From NCBI RefSeq assembly GCF_900155615.1, contig NZ_FUHT01000003.1, forward strand, positions 868,001 through 932,000: a stretch of DNA of 64,000 bases. The letters are read 5' to 3'. The notes under the pieces are model-generated. The model did no database searches. It saw nothing but the letters and a program-made list of their open reading frames with translations, and was not told the origin of the DNA. Below, piece after piece: positions 32,417 through 42,384 of the stretch. This DNA comes from Massiliimalia massiliensis. Its GTDB lineage: Bacteria; Bacillota; Clostridia; Oscillospirales; Ruminococcaceae. Each line of letters begins with the position of its first letter. Position 1 is the stretch's first letter. The position numbers were made by a program, and so were the translations under genes.

Positions 32417-33463
32417 ATGAAGCAGTGGATGCGGGAAACTGTCGCTTTTGTCCTGATCTTATTGATAGCAGTAACAGGAATTGCCTGTTTTTATCCGGAG
32501 AAGGCAGTCCCGGCAGAAGGATATATCACCTGGGCGGGATTTGATGTTCCGGTGGAGGCTATGCAGAAGGCGGGACAGGCGGACATTGACAGCTATCAGG
32601 AGGAAAACCATGTGGACTGGGTGGAAAGTCTGGCATGCCTTGCTGTCCAATACGGGGGGAATTGGAAGCAGTATCGGGGAAAAGACCTTGACGGGATTAT
32701 CCAGAAGGCAAAAGCTGGAACCTTACCTGAAGAACAGGCAAAATCAAATAAAAAAGGGTATACTTATTATGAAAATGTTTATCGCGCTGTACTGGACGGG
32801 TTCATCGGAGAATACCAGCATGAGCTGATTGGGGAGGATGGAGAGTCCACCATAGTTTCCGATTATGGGGTAAAGGTCTTTTCTCCTATTGCGGGCGGAT
32901 ACGGATATAACCATTATGATGATTTTGGCGCCGGAAGAAGCTATGGGTTTCGCAGAAACCATCTGGGAAACGATTTGCTGGGAAATGTCGGAACGCCGAT
33001 TATCGCAGTGGAGAGCGGTGTGATCGAGGCGATGGGCTGGAATGAATTCGGAGGCTGGCGGATCGGCATCAGAAGCCTGGATCAAAAAAGATATTATTAT
33101 TATGCCCATCTTCGCAGCGGACACCCATATGTATTTTCCCGGTCTGTCGGAGATACGGTACAGGCTGGGGATGTAATTGGGTATCTTGGGATGACCGGAT
33201 ATTCCTCCAAAGAGGATACCAATGGGATGACAAAGCCTCATCTCCACTTTGGCATGGAGCTTATCTTTGATGAATCGCAAAAGGAATCCGACCAGGAAAT
33301 TTGGATCAACGTTTATGAAATTGTAAAATTTTTATCCAAACATCGCAGCGCTGTTTGCAAGGACGAAAAAACGGGAGAGTATGTCAGGCAATCCGCCTAT
33401 TATGATTCGAGTCTGGAAAACAGCGAATCGTTATGCTATAATGAAGATGAAACCTCTGGCTGA
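32417..33463 (+). CDS. membrane-anchored M23 family metallopeptidase
   Basis: 348 aa. A signal anchor (VAFVLILLIAVTGIACFY) is followed by an extracytoplasmic region and a C-terminal LytM/M23 domain with the zinc ligands HLGND and HLHFG. M23 enzymes cut peptide cross-bridges of peptidoglycan; both metal motifs are intact here. The ATG at 32417 follows AAAGGATGGGG. Divergent from the CoaX-like gene and monocistronic. A role in envelope remodelling or sporulation is possible, but nothing in the context decides between them. Confidence 0.9.
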   Translation: MKQWMRETVAFVLILLIAVTGIACFYPEKAVPAEGYITWAGFDVPVEAMQKAGQADIDSYQEENHVDWVESLACLAVQYGGNWKQYRGKDLDGIIQKAKAGTLPEEQAKSNKKGYTYYENVYRAVLDGFIGEYQHELIGEDGESTIVSDYGVKVFSPIAGGYGYNHYDDFGAGRSYGFRRNHLGNDLLGNVGTPIIAVESGVIEAMGWNEFGGWRIGIRSLDQKRYYYYAHLRSGHPYVFSRSVGDTVQAGDVIGYLGMTGYSSKEDTNGMTKPHLHFGMELIFDESQKESDQEIWINVYEIVKFLSKHRSAVCKDEKTGEYVRQSAYYDSSLENSESLCYNEDETSG

Positions 33464-33479
33464 GACGACAATAAGTAAA

Positions 33480-33507
33480 ATTCCCTCTGAGAGTTTCAGA
33501 GGGAATT
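33480..33507. terminator. bidirectional terminator
   Basis: AATTCCCTCTGA / TCAGAGGGAATT stem around 4 bases, between the convergent M23 and small membrane protein genes. Confidence 0.7.
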
Positions 33508-33511
33508 AAGC

Positions 33512-33697
33512 CTATTTCATCATATAGGACATGTTCTCCATGACGGTGCCGACTGTTTTCAGCGCTTTGCCTGTATTGCGGCGAAGGGTTTTTGCAGTAG
33601 AATTTGTGTGGCCTTTATGGTTGATGACATAGGCAGCAGTACCGACTACTGCACCTGCAGCAAGCCCGGTAATCCAGGGATTCATGTGTTTTTTCAT
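33512..33697 (-). CDS. small YtxH-like membrane protein, 61 aa
   Basis: One hydrophobic segment near the N-terminus (ITGLAAGAVVGTAAYVI) is followed by a basic amphipathic helix (AKTLRRNTGKALKTVG) and a Met-rich end. The shape is that of small YtxH-type proteins of Bacillota, whose function is poorly defined. The ATG at 33697 follows GGAGGCGGTATTTG; a TTG one codon earlier is less likely. Monocistronic, ending at a shared terminator. Confidence 0.7.
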   Translation of the reverse strand: MKKHMNPWITGLAAGAVVGTAAYVINHKGHTNSTAKTLRRNTGKALKTVGTVMENMSYMMK

Positions 33698-33835
33698 CAA
33701 ATACCGCCTCCAATATTAAAATTACAGGAAAAAATCCTGCACCATTATTATTTGTGCTTGGGGAATATTTATTGAGGCGAGATTCTGGCAAAATTTTTGT
33801 CAGATTGCGGAAAATGAAGTGAAGGGGAAATCAAA

Positions 33836-34699
33836 ATGTTAAAAAGACCCGCGCGTGTGGCGGCGATCCATGATCTTTCCGGCTTTGGACGATGCTCCTT
33901 AACGGTCATCCTGCCGCTTTTGTCTGTAATGGGCGTTCAGGCAGTTCCAGTGCCGACTGCTGTCCTTTCTACCCATACCGGCGGTTTTCAGAATATTGTG
34001 ACCCGAGATTTGAGCGATTATATTATTCCGGCATTGGAGCAGTATAAAAAGGAAAAAATTGGATTTGAATGTATTTATACTGGTTTTTTAGCTTCGGAAA
34101 AGCAGATTGACGACTGCCTGAAGTTTATGGAGGCATATCCGGAGGCAGTGGTGTTTGTCGACCCGGTCATGGGCGACCATGGAAAAATGTACCGCACCTA
34201 TACCAAGGCAATGTGCGAAAGAATGCGGGAACTGGTGCATAAAGCGGATATTATTACACCGAATCCGACGGAAATGAGCCTGCTGTTAAACGAGCCGTAT
34301 GACCCCCGCCCTCTGACACACCAGCAGTTTAAAACAAAGCTGCTGCGCCTGAGCGAGCTTGGGCCGTCTACTGTGATTGTAACAGGGGTGGAGCTGGCAG
34401 ATATGACGATCAACAATGTCGGCTATGACCGGGAGCACAACACCTTCTGGCGGGTGAAGTGCAGCTATGTGCCGGTCAGCTATCCGGGCACCGGAGATAT
34501 CTTTGCCAGTATTGTAGTGGCGTCAGTACTGAAAGGGGACAGCCTTCCAATTGCAATGGAACGGGCGACCCGCTTTCTGGAGCTGGCGATCAAAACGACC
34601 TTCAGCTACAGCACCGATACGAGATACGGCGTGCTGCTGGAGCAGTCGCTGCCATGGCTCTGCAAAGAGCAGATTCTTGACCACTATGAGGTACTTTAG
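33836..34699 (+). CDS. pyridoxamine/pyridoxal kinase
   Basis: 287-aa ribokinase-fold kinase that phosphorylates vitamin B6 vitamers. Family marks: IHDLSGFGRCSLTVILP at the N-terminus, THTGGFQN, VDPVMGDHGKMY, ITPNPTEMSLLL and the catalytic GTGD in YPGTGDIFAS. The length and motif set match PdxK/PdxY-type pyridoxamine kinases of Clostridia. The ATG at 33836 follows GAAGGGGAAATCAAA. Monocistronic, with a terminator that also covers the end of the convergent cbiK gene. The cobD product of this window needs PLP, but no direct link is implied. Confidence 0.9.
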   Translation: MLKRPARVAAIHDLSGFGRCSLTVILPLLSVMGVQAVPVPTAVLSTHTGGFQNIVTRDLSDYIIPALEQYKKEKIGFECIYTGFLASEKQIDDCLKFMEAYPEAVVFVDPVMGDHGKMYRTYTKAMCERMRELVHKADIITPNPTEMSLLLNEPYDPRPLTHQQFKTKLLRLSELGPSTVIVTGVELADMTINNVGYDREHNTFWRVKCSYVPVSYPGTGDIFASIVVASVLKGDSLPIAMERATRFLELAIKTTFSYSTDTRYGVLLEQSLPWLCKEQILDHYEVL

Positions 34700-34718
34700 T
34701 TAAAACGATGCAGAAGAA

Positions 34719-34744
34719 GCGGAGCAGGTTTATACCTGCTCCGC
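34719..34744. terminator. terminator shared by pyridoxamine kinase and cbiK genes
   Basis: GCGGAGCAGGT / ACCTGCTCCGC (11 bp) with a TTAT loop and a CTCTTTT tail on the plus strand. The last codons and stop of cbiK lie within it. Confidence 0.75.
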
Positions 34745-35509
34745 CTCTTTTAAATGCCGGATAAATATTTCCCCGATTTGTTCCAGTTCACCCAGCCCGG
34801 TTAAAATCGGGAGGGTATGGAATCCGCTTGCCTCTAGGATTGACTTCCAGGAGTCAGGCGATTCGCCGGCCAGATCGTTTTTTGCATGGTCTCCGGCTAC
34901 AATCATAAACGGCATCAGATAGACGGTTTTAATTCCGCGTGTTTTTAGACGGGAAAGGATATATTCAATACCCGGAAAGCCGTCCACCGTTCCCACATAG
35001 ACATGCTCCTCGCCAAGAAAACGAAAGGTATTTTCAAGCTGACAGTAAGCAGCGTTCGCGAAATGGGGCGTCCCGTGTCCCATCAGCACGATTGCTTCTT
35101 CATCTGTCCGAAACGGAATCATAGAACAGATAGCCTGTGCTGATTCCTCGTAGTCAGCCTGTGCTGACAGCAATGGCCGGCTGATTTGGAAGGTTGAAAA
35201 GGACTCGCGATAGGTTAGCAGCTCCGCCGCCATCTTTTCATATTCAATGCCGGGGATAACGTGCAATGTCTGGCAGAGAACGGATTCATAGCCGTTCTGC
35301 ACCAGCTCATCCATCACCTCTGCCGGGGTCTTAATGACAAGATTTTGCTCTTCCGCAAGCTTACGGATTACAATCCGGGAGGTGAAAGCGCGGAAGATAT
35401 CCACATTTTCCATTGAGGCGGAAATGTTTTTTTCCAGATGTTCAATCGCACCTAGTGCGTCTAAATGGGCAGTGCCAAAGCTGATAAAAACCAATGCGCG
35501 TTTTGTCAT
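34730..35509 (-). CDS. cbiK: sirohydrochlorin cobaltochelatase CbiK
   Basis: 259-aa class II chelatase that inserts cobalt into sirohydrochlorin at the start of the anaerobic cobalamin route. Metal and catalytic residues by comparison with Salmonella CbiK: Glu89 ([10 protein letters not shown]), His145 (MGHGTPH) and His208 (AGDHAKNDL), all present. It lies away from the main cob operon, as the last gene of a dapA-like/ilvD-like operon, and its ATG overlaps the ilvD-like stop (ATGA). AAGGGAG precedes it. A signal peptide, seen in periplasmic forms, is absent, so it is cytoplasmic. Confidence 0.93.
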   Translation of the reverse strand: MTKRALVFISFGTAHLDALGAIEHLEKNISASMENVDIFRAFTSRIVIRKLAEEQNLVIKTPAEVMDELVQNGYESVLCQTLHVIPGIEYEKMAAELLTYRESFSTFQISRPLLSAQADYEESAQAICSMIPFRTDEEAIVLMGHGTPHFANAAYCQLENTFRFLGEEHVYVGTVDGFPGIEYILSRLKTRGIKTVYLMPFMIVAGDHAKNDLAGESPDSWKSILEASGFHTLPILTGLGELEQIGEIFIRHLKEAEQV

Positions 35510-37233
35510 ATGCCTGCTCCCTTCATAGCGGATTCAGCAGAATCAGTATATCGTTTGAAAATTCCTTTGCGCAGCTCAGGGCGCTTGAGCACCACGGTCT
35601 GTTTTCTCTGCCTCAGGATTGTGTCGATTTCTTCCTTTGTTTTCTCAGTCCCGTCTGTTCCAACTAGGGAAAGGGTACGGTTTGGGATATCGTATTCGAT
35701 CAGGTCCCGGTCCTGCAAATAGGCGATAGGGCCTCCGCGCGCGGCTTCCGGAGAAATGTGTCCGATACATGCGCCGCGGGTAGCTCCGGAAAACCTTCCG
35801 TCGGTCAGCAGGGAAACCGTTCCGTTTAGCCTGGGATCGCAGACGATCGCTTCCGTAGTCATCAGCATCTCCGGCATACCGGAGCCGCGCGGCCCCTCAT
35901 ACCGGATGACCAGGATTTCATCCGGATGGATATTGCCGTTTACGACCGCGCTGTAGCAGTCCTCCTCACAGTCAAAAACCCGCGCGAGGCCCTTGTGCCG
36001 CCGCATCTCCGGCTTTACCGCCGAATACTTAATGACTGAGCCATCCGGCGCGATATTGCCCTTTAGGATAGCAATTGATCCGGTTTCCTGGATTTCGTCC
36101 AATGGGGTTAATAAATCCTTCCGGGCTAAGCCGTAATTGTGCAGATATCCGAGATATCGTTCAAAATAACCGTTTTGCTCCAGTTCGTCCAGGTTTTCCC
36201 GCAGGGTTTTTCCGGTAATGGTAAGTACATCAAGGTGCAGGAAATCCCGCAGCATCCATTGTACCATAGGAATCCCGCCGGCAAACCAGAAAGCCTCGGT
36301 GACCTGGGTTCCGCTCGGATAGATGTTAGCAATATGGGGAATTTTATGGTTGATTTCATCGAAGAGCTCAATCGGAAGAGAAAGTCCCAGCTCTGCTGCA
36401 ATGGAGGGGAGATGAAGCGTTGCGTTCGTCGAACCGCCGATTGCGCTGTGAACCATGACGGCGTTTTCAAATGCCTCCATTGTCATAATATCAGAAGCGG
36501 TAATCCCTTTGCGTGCGAGCTCCATCACGGCAATTCCGGCGTTGCGCGCCCATTGGCCGATATCCCGCATCGTTGCCGGGATGAGCGCGGCGCCGGGCAG
36601 TGTCAATCCAAGCGCTTCGGCCATGCACTGCATGGTAGAGGCCGTCCCCAGAAACTGGCAGGCGCCGGCTGAAGGGCATCCGGTCAGCTTATAGTCGGCA
36701 ATTTCACGCTGGGTGATATTGTCTTTCTGCTTTTGCCGCAGGGAAATGTCTCCCGCCTTGATCGAGGTAGACATGTCCGGTCCCGGACGCATGCTCCCGC
36801 CCGGAACAATGACGGTCGGCAGGTCGAGCCGGGCCGCCGCTTTCAGATGCGCGGGGACTGATTTGTCGCAGGAGGACAAAAGCACAAGCCCGTCCCAGGG
36901 ATTAACCCTTCCATGAAGCTCCACCATGTCGGTTAACACCTCACGGGAAGCAAGAATATAATTCATTCCATTGTGTCCCTGGGCACAGCCGTCGCAGATA
37001 TCAGTCGCGTGAAATCCGGCGGGTTTTCCGCCGGATTCATATACGCCGATCTTTACCTGTTCTGAAAGCTGGTTGAGGTGGATGCTGCCGGGGTGGCTGT
37101 CCCCGTAAACGTCCTCTACCAAAATTTGGAGCTTTGTGAGATCTGAGTAAGTCCAGCCGGTTCCGAGCTGAAGCGCGTCGAACTGTGCCCATAAAAGCCG
37201 TTCCTTTGCGCTGTGTGATACATCATTTGTCAT
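35506..37233 (-). CDS. IlvD/Edd family dehydratase, probably sugar-acid type
   Basis: 575 aa with the iron-sulfur cysteine motifs [24 protein letters not shown] and [16 protein letters not shown], and a late [20 protein letters not shown]. The family includes dihydroxy-acid dehydratase and sugar-acid dehydratases. The CQFLGTAST form and [10 protein letters not shown] resemble the YjhG/YagF xylonate-type branch more than biosynthetic IlvD, and the dapA-like aldolase upstream (16 bp) fits a dehydrate-then-cleave pathway for an aldonic acid. The exact substrate is uncertain. The downstream cbiK gene overlaps by 4 bp. Confidence 0.82.
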   Translation of the reverse strand: MTNDVSHSAKERLLWAQFDALQLGTGWTYSDLTKLQILVEDVYGDSHPGSIHLNQLSEQVKIGVYESGGKPAGFHATDICDGCAQGHNGMNYILASREVLTDMVELHGRVNPWDGLVLLSSCDKSVPAHLKAAARLDLPTVIVPGGSMRPGPDMSTSIKAGDISLRQKQKDNITQREIADYKLTGCPSAGACQFLGTASTMQCMAEALGLTLPGAALIPATMRDIGQWARNAGIAVMELARKGITASDIMTMEAFENAVMVHSAIGGSTNATLHLPSIAAELGLSLPIELFDEINHKIPHIANIYPSGTQVTEAFWFAGGIPMVQWMLRDFLHLDVLTITGKTLRENLDELEQNGYFERYLGYLHNYGLARKDLLTPLDEIQETGSIAILKGNIAPDGSVIKYSAVKPEMRRHKGLARVFDCEEDCYSAVVNGNIHPDEILVIRYEGPRGSGMPEMLMTTEAIVCDPRLNGTVSLLTDGRFSGATRGACIGHISPEAARGGPIAYLQDRDLIEYDIPNRTLSLVGTDGTEKTKEEIDTILRQRKQTVVLKRPELRKGIFKRYTDSAESAMKGAGI

Positions 37234-37249
37234 ATTGCAGCTCTCTTTC

Positions 37250-38152
37250 CTATTCTGCCGGAAAAATCCCGGCCTGGGTCAGGATAGTTCTGACCTGCTC
37301 CTTCTGTGCGCTGCTGAGGGGTTCAAACGGCGCGGCCGGCATGTCGCAAACGCCGAGCACCAAAGAAACCGCATATTTCACAACAGCGATTGACTGTGCG
37401 GAAACAGAGGATAAGCCCATTAAAATACCGATTTTTTTCTGGCACTCCGCAGCCAGATCCATATCGCCTGTCTGATACGCCTGATAGAGCTTGGCATAAA
37501 GAGATGGAGTAAAATTTGAGTAGGCACCGATGATCCCATTCCCTCCGTTCAGCAGGTTGAGCAGAAAATATTCGTCCCATCCTGTGAAGGTGATAAAGCC
37601 GGGGTAATCCGGCCGGATGTCGGTCAGGAAGGTACGGGTATGGCCATAGTCGTTAATGGTATCCTTGACGCCGACAATGGTCGGGCAATCCTTTAAAATC
37701 CGTTTGACCAGGGGTGTGTTCAGGGAGATTCCCGTTCGGTCAGGGAAGTTATAAAACAAGACTGGAGTATCGGACGCATGGGAAACAGTATAGTAGTAGT
37801 GATACAGTGCGTTATCGTCCAGCGCGACATAATACGGAGAGACCACCAGCGCGCCGTCCGCACCGGCTTCTCCTACAAATTTGGTGAACCGGGCGGCCTC
37901 GCGTTCGTCCGTATGGCCGGTACCGACCAGAAGAGGGACGCGATGGTTTACGGCTTTTACGGCAAAGGTGACAAATTCCCTGCGTTCCTGTTCGGTAAAG
38001 GCAAAAAATTCGCCGCAGGTTCCCAGGATCAAAATGCCGTTGACGCCGCTGTCAATCAGAAAATCGATCAGCTTCTGATTCGCGCCGAAATCGATCCGGC
38101 GGTTTTCATCCAGCAGGGTAGTCATGGGCGGGACAACACCTCTGATGTTCAT
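37250..38152 (-). CDS. DapA-like aldolase (2-keto-3-deoxy sugar-acid type likely)
   Basis: 300-aa class I aldolase of the dihydrodipicolinate synthase superfamily. It has the Schiff-base Lys in IVGVKDT, the Tyr in FYNFPDRTG, and [11 protein letters not shown] for the carboxylate-binding loop. The neighbouring IlvD/Edd dehydratase suggests a YagE/KDG-type aldolase acting on the dehydrated sugar acid rather than lysine biosynthesis. The ATG at 38152 follows GGAGGAATTGCT. It is the first gene of the three-gene operon that ends with cbiK. Confidence 0.85.
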   Translation of the reverse strand: MNIRGVVPPMTTLLDENRRIDFGANQKLIDFLIDSGVNGILILGTCGEFFAFTEQERREFVTFAVKAVNHRVPLLVGTGHTDEREAARFTKFVGEAGADGALVVSPYYVALDDNALYHYYYTVSHASDTPVLFYNFPDRTGISLNTPLVKRILKDCPTIVGVKDTINDYGHTRTFLTDIRPDYPGFITFTGWDEYFLLNLLNGGNGIIGAYSNFTPSLYAKLYQAYQTGDMDLAAECQKKIGILMGLSSVSAQSIAVVKYAVSLVLGVCDMPAAPFEPLSSAQKEQVRTILTQAGIFPAE

Positions 38153-38170
38153 AGCAATTCCTCCCGATCT

Positions 38171-39346
38171 TTATTTTAAACTCAAAATGTCCACGTTGGG
38201 GTCTGTATCCTTTGCATAATCCACATTGTCCAAGCGGAAGCCGAACATCCGGTAAAAATCTTCCCAATATCCATCAATATCAGCTGCCTGTTCAATATTT
38301 TCGTCACAGATGGTCTTCCACACCTTCATTACTTCGTCCTGTACCTGCGGGAGCATTTCCAGATCATCCAGCCGGATCATCCCTTCTTCATCGGTTTCCA
38401 CACTGTCCTTCTGGAGCTTGTCATGATAGAGGCGGTACATCTGTTCGATGCAGCCCTCGTGATTGCCCTGCTCCTTCATGATTTTGTATAGGACGGTGAT
38501 ATAAAGCGGCACAATCGGAATAGCCGCGCTGGATTGGGTTACCAGCGCTTTGTTGACGGAAATATAGGCTTCAATGCCGAGCTGTCCTGAAATTTCCTTT
38601 GAAGTCTGGAAGAGATGATTTTTCGCCATCCCAATTGAACCGTTGGTATACATCGGGTGGGTGAGCTCCGGCCCGATATAGGAATAGGCGACAGTCACGG
38701 CGCTGTCTTCTATCGCATCGGCCTCTTTCAGCGCCTTGATCCAGTCCATCCAATCCTCGCCGCCCATTACCTTGACGGTATTGGCGATTTCTTCTTCTGT
38801 AGCAGGAGGAATTGTAACGTCGGATACCTTTCTGGAGGCCAGGTCAATGGTCTTATTGGTGTAGGACTCGCCGGTGGTTTTTAATACGGAGGAATAAACG
38901 GTTCCGTCCTCCATAGTGCGGCGGGGCGCCGCCAGGCTGTAGATTACCATATCCACTTTGCCGAGATCCTGTTTGATCAGAGCGATTGTTTCTTCCTTTA
39001 CCGCGTGGGAAAAAGCGTCTCCATTGATGGTTTTTGCATATAGCCCTTCCTCATGGGCGAATTCTTCCAGTGCGGCAGTGTTATACCAGCCTGCGCTCGC
39101 GGTTCGTTTTCCGGAAGCTGGTTTGTCGAAAATAATACCGATGGTAGCGGCTTTTCCGGAAAACGCCATGGAAATCCGGGAAGCAAGCCCATAGCCTGCG
39201 CTTGCGCCAATAACAAGCACTTTTTGGGCACTGTCAATCGCGGGCTGGCTTTTGACATATTCTATCTGTCTCCGGACATTTTCCCTGCATCCTTCCGGAT
39301 GCGCGGTGGTGCAGATAAAGCCTCTGGTTTTTGGTTCTATGATCAT
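38171..39346 (-). CDS. fabV: FabV-type enoyl-ACP reductase / trans-2-enoyl-CoA reductase
   Basis: 391 aa, start MIIEPKTRGFICTTAHPEGC, the typical FabV/TER N-terminus. NAD-binding VLVIGASAGYGLASRI lies at about residues 39-55. The catalytic Tyr and Lys are spaced Y-x8-K (YTNGSIGMAK) as in FabV. It reduces enoyl thioesters, either in fatty acid synthesis or as TER in butyrate-type fermentation; sequence alone does not separate the two. The ATG at 39346 follows AAAGGATGGTAAACAC. A single gene, with no obvious partner. Confidence 0.92.
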   Translation of the reverse strand: MIIEPKTRGFICTTAHPEGCRENVRRQIEYVKSQPAIDSAQKVLVIGASAGYGLASRISMAFSGKAATIGIIFDKPASGKRTASAGWYNTAALEEFAHEEGLYAKTINGDAFSHAVKEETIALIKQDLGKVDMVIYSLAAPRRTMEDGTVYSSVLKTTGESYTNKTIDLASRKVSDVTIPPATEEEIANTVKVMGGEDWMDWIKALKEADAIEDSAVTVAYSYIGPELTHPMYTNGSIGMAKNHLFQTSKEISGQLGIEAYISVNKALVTQSSAAIPIVPLYITVLYKIMKEQGNHEGCIEQMYRLYHDKLQKDSVETDEEGMIRLDDLEMLPQVQDEVMKVWKTICDENIEQAADIDGYWEDFYRMFGFRLDNVDYAKDTDPNVDILSLK

Positions 39347-39470
39347 GTGTTTACCATCCTTTTTCCATATAATCAAGATATTCCAATTATACCAGATTAC
39401 AGAAACCGGTGCAACCGAACCACAAAAATAAACAGGAAATTTACAGATTTTGCAAGGAAATGCTGTTTCG

Positions 39471-40322
39471 TTATTTCAGAAGGGAACGAATCGTCTTCCG
39501 GGCCTTGGAGATGGTTGCTGCCGTGATATCGACATCGAGATGATCCTTTTTTGCAAGAATTTCCATGAGATGGGCCATCCTGGGGAGACGGAGATTCACC
39601 TCCCGGAGTCTTTCCTTTTGCCGAAACAGCTCCTCCGGCGTACCATGCAGTGCGACTTTTCCATGATCGAGCACATAGGCAAAGTCGCAGTAGAGTGGGA
39701 CAAGGTCAATGTCGTGGGTAGCAAGCAGGAAGGTGATCTCCTGTTCTTCCCGTATTTTCAGCATAAGCTTTAGAATCTCGCTCACACCGGAAGGGTCTAA
39801 GCCGGCAGTCGGCTCGTCAAGGATAATGACGTCCGGTTTCATTACCAGCACTCCCGCAATTGCCGCCCGCTTTTTCTGTCCAAAGCTGAGCGCGTGGGTC
39901 GGCGCGTGCAAAAATTCGCGGATACCGGTCTGTTCTACCGCTTCGTCAACACGCCGTTTCATTTCCTGCTCCGGCAGTTTTAGATTCACTGCGCCATAGG
40001 AAACATCCTTTAAAACACTGGCGGAAAAAAGCTGGTCATTCGGATCCTGAAAGACGATCCCGACCCGCCTGCGCAGCGCGGCGATTCCTTTTTTATCATA
40101 AATCACAGGCTGTCCGTCAAAGAACACCTCTCCGGAATCCGGGGTCAGCACGCCGTTCAGATTCAAAAAATAGGTTGATTTACCGGCGCCGTTCCCACCC
40201 AGAAAAGCCGTAATTTTTCCTTTTGGGATCACTGTATTAATATTGTCCAGGGAGTTCGACTCTCCGTCATAGGAGTAACAAAGCTTCTTTGTTTCAATAA
40301 TAGGCTGAAAATTTGTGTTCAT
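39471..40322 (-). CDS. cbiO: cobalt ECF transporter ATP-binding protein CbiO
   Basis: 283-aa ABC ATPase. It has Walker A GGNGAGKST, Q-loop FQDPNDQLF, signature SFGQKKRAAIAG, Walker B VIILDEPTAGLD and an H-loop His (ATHDID). It powers the CbiMNQO cobalt importer. The ATG at 40322 follows AGGAGGAAATTAGG and overlaps the cbiQ stop (ATGA). It is the last gene of the minus-strand cbiMNQO operon, under control of the riboswitch at about 42.4-42.5 kb. The C-terminal 40 residues (MAHLMEILAKKDHLDVDITA) are unremarkable. Confidence 0.95.
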   Translation of the reverse strand: MNTNFQPIIETKKLCYSYDGESNSLDNINTVIPKGKITAFLGGNGAGKSTYFLNLNGVLTPDSGEVFFDGQPVIYDKKGIAALRRRVGIVFQDPNDQLFSASVLKDVSYGAVNLKLPEQEMKRRVDEAVEQTGIREFLHAPTHALSFGQKKRAAIAGVLVMKPDVIILDEPTAGLDPSGVSEILKLMLKIREEQEITFLLATHDIDLVPLYCDFAYVLDHGKVALHGTPEELFRQKERLREVNLRLPRMAHLMEILAKKDHLDVDITAATISKARKTIRSLLK

Positions 40323-41110
40323 CCTAATTTCCTCCTGAGCATAAATTCTGCAAGCGCCGCTGCGCCCAGAACCAGGCAGAACGCCAGGGTATAGCCATAC
40401 CATTTTTTGGAGGGCGCGTAGGTCTCCTGTAAGGCGTTTAGATCCCCTTCAAAGCCACGGGCTTCCAGTGCGGCACAGATCCGGCCGCAGCGGGAATAGG
40501 CGCGGAAGAACAGGGTACCGATCAGTGTTCCGGCCGACTGGATCGATTGCCTGAGGCCCCGGTATCCCAGCCTTGCCTCCTGTGCAGTTTTCATCCGAGC
40601 GGCTTCCTCCCAGATAACAAAAATATACCGGTAGATCAGTTCCATCAGCGAAACCAGGACGCCCGGCAGGGGGCTGCCGCGCAGACATTGGAATAGACTG
40701 GTCATCGGGGTGTTGAAGGAAAGGAAATACATACAGCAAACCGCACCGAGCGCAGTGGAACAAAGCCGGATTCCCTGAAACAGGGAATCCGGGCTGATGC
40801 CATATTGGTATTGTCCGATGGTAACACCGGCAAGCAAGGACTCTCCCGCCGGATAGCGGCTGATAAAAATTGTAAGCGTGCCAATCAGGAGAAACCCACA
40901 GGGAATCAGCAGGAAATGCAAATACCGTTTTAGGGTTAGCCCGGTCAACATGCAGGTTAACGCCGCCATAGCGAACAGGGTGATCAGCCCGGCCGCAATG
41001 CTCCTTGTCCCGATGCAGAGACAGAGCGGGAAAAGGGAAAAGCAGAGCTTTCCCTTGGGATCAAGCCGCGCAATCCGGGAGGAATAAGCAATTTTATCAA
41101 TCTGATTCAT
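40319..41110 (-). CDS. cbiQ: cobalt ECF transporter transmembrane protein CbiQ
   Basis: 263-aa membrane coupling subunit with about five helices. The conserved cytoplasmic motifs that contact CbiO are ARMKTAQEARLGY and the RAYSRCGRICAALEARGF region (A-R-G type). The ATG at 41110 follows GGAAGGGCACC; a longer frame back to 41179 would run through cbiN. It lies between cbiN and cbiO, overlapping both ends slightly, as in other cbiMNQO operons. Confidence 0.93.
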   Translation of the reverse strand: MNQIDKIAYSSRIARLDPKGKLCFSLFPLCLCIGTRSIAAGLITLFAMAALTCMLTGLTLKRYLHFLLIPCGFLLIGTLTIFISRYPAGESLLAGVTIGQYQYGISPDSLFQGIRLCSTALGAVCCMYFLSFNTPMTSLFQCLRGSPLPGVLVSLMELIYRYIFVIWEEAARMKTAQEARLGYRGLRQSIQSAGTLIGTLFFRAYSRCGRICAALEARGFEGDLNALQETYAPSKKWYGYTLAFCLVLGAAALAEFMLRRKLG

Positions 41111-41408
41111 GGTGCCCTTCCGCCGTCTTTTTATCTTTTGATTTTGCCGTAATCCGTCCCAGAACAAAACCGACGACACCGGCGCCGATTGCTGCCTGGA
41201 GCGCGAACAGCAGGGATTCTATTTCACCGCTTGCCGGTTCCAGGAGCGTTTCAAACCACGGCTTGTAATCCGGATCGATTTCTGTGATTGCCGCTTCGGC
41301 TTCTCCGTCCGCTCCGCCAAATTCGGCGTTTGGGAGCACCAGCAATGGGATAACCGTAATAATGACGACGGCAAGGATCAAAATTAAATTTTTCTTCCAA
41401 AGTTTCAT
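41097..41408 (-). CDS. cbiN: cobalt transport protein CbiN
   Basis: 103 aa. Two membrane helices (NLILILAVVIITVIPLLVLP and LQAAIGAGVVGFVLGRI) flank a loop with the conserved EIDPDYKPWFETLLEPASGE sequence typical of CbiN. It activates CbiM for cobalt loading. It overlaps the cbiQ start by 14 bp and lies 32 bp after cbiM. Confidence 0.95.
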   Translation of the reverse strand: MKLWKKNLILILAVVIITVIPLLVLPNAEFGGADGEAEAAITEIDPDYKPWFETLLEPASGEIESLLFALQAAIGAGVVGFVLGRITAKSKDKKTAEGHHESD

Positions 41409-41440
41409 GATAGCTGACTTCCTTTCTATGTAACAGCAGA

Positions 41441-42187
41441 TTATAAAGCGTGGAGAGATTCCAGCTCTTTGCGGCTGTACTTGACCAGAACATTGTAGAT
41501 CACTACGGTCAAAAGTCCTTCGCAGATTGCGAGCGGAATTTGTGTAACCGCAAAAATGCCGGCAAATTTAGAGAAGGATGCGAGGAAGCCGCCGGTCGGA
41601 TCGGGATGATCCAAAGCGAGCTGAACAGAGGTGACAAGATAGGTGAACAAATCTCCCAGCGCAGCGGCAAAAAACACCGCGATTCCGGATGACACACCGA
41701 GCTTCTTACATAGCTTGAACACACCGAATGAAACAAGCGGCCCCGCGATCGCCATGGAGAAGGTATTGGCTCCCAGCGTACTCAATCCCCCATGCGCGAG
41801 TAAAAGCGCCTGGAAGAGCAGAATAATAACGCCAATTACAGACATGGCAGACGGCCCGAACAGGACAGCGCCAAGCCCTACCCCGGTCGGATGGGAGCAG
41901 CTCCCGCTGACAGAAGGGATTTTTAATGCTGAAAGGACAAACGCAAACGCGCCGCACATCGCGAGCAGCACCAGGTTTTTGGAGGATTGCTTAACCGATT
42001 TGGAGATAGAGAAAAAGCCCCATACGACAAACGGAACACAGACAACGCCCCAGGCTATCGCCCAGCCGGGGTTGAGATATCCCTCCATAATATGCATGGC
42101 GGATGCCTGCGGAGAGAAAAAGAGGGCCGCGCATAGTACGGCCGAGGCGGAAACAAGGATTTTTTGCAGTTTTGTTGTTTTCATCAT
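41441..42187 (-). CDS. cbiM: cobalt ECF transporter substrate-specific subunit CbiM
   Basis: 248 aa. A signal sequence ([21 protein letters not shown]) ends just before [12 protein letters not shown]; in CbiM the processed N-terminal Met-His binds Co(II). Several membrane helices follow, with the conserved [19 protein letters not shown] and [18 protein letters not shown] motifs. It is the first gene of the cobalt uptake operon. Upstream on the same strand are a terminator hairpin and a cobalamin riboswitch, so uptake should fall when cobalamin is plentiful. Start at 42187 (or the Met one codon later) after AAAGGGG. Confidence 0.95.
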   Translation of the reverse strand: MMKTTKLQKILVSASAVLCAALFFSPQASAMHIMEGYLNPGWAIAWGVVCVPFVVWGFFSISKSVKQSSKNLVLLAMCGAFAFVLSALKIPSVSGSCSHPTGVGLGAVLFGPSAMSVIGVIILLFQALLLAHGGLSTLGANTFSMAIAGPLVSFGVFKLCKKLGVSSGIAVFFAAALGDLFTYLVTSVQLALDHPDPTGGFLASFSKFAGIFAVTQIPLAICEGLLTVVIYNVLVKYSRKELESLHAL

Positions 42188-42222
42188 AAAAACAACCCCT
42201 TTCTATTATGATTGTGCACACG

Positions 42223-42254
42223 AAAAAAGAAGCCCGAAAATATCTTCGGGCTTC
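42223..42254 (-). terminator. riboswitch-controlled attenuator upstream of cbiM
   Basis: On the minus strand GAAGCCCGAA / TTCGGGCTTC (10 bp, 6-base loop) is followed by T6. It lies between the cobalamin riboswitch and the cbiM start. Confidence 0.88.
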
Positions 42255-42384
42255 CCTGCAATACGAAACACCGGCAGGGAGAAAGATCCCTGTCAGGCTG
42301 TGATGCAGACTATACCCTTCATACACTGTGAAGTTACAGCCATCCGCAAAGCGGAGCATAACGGCAGATATCCCGACTAAAACT

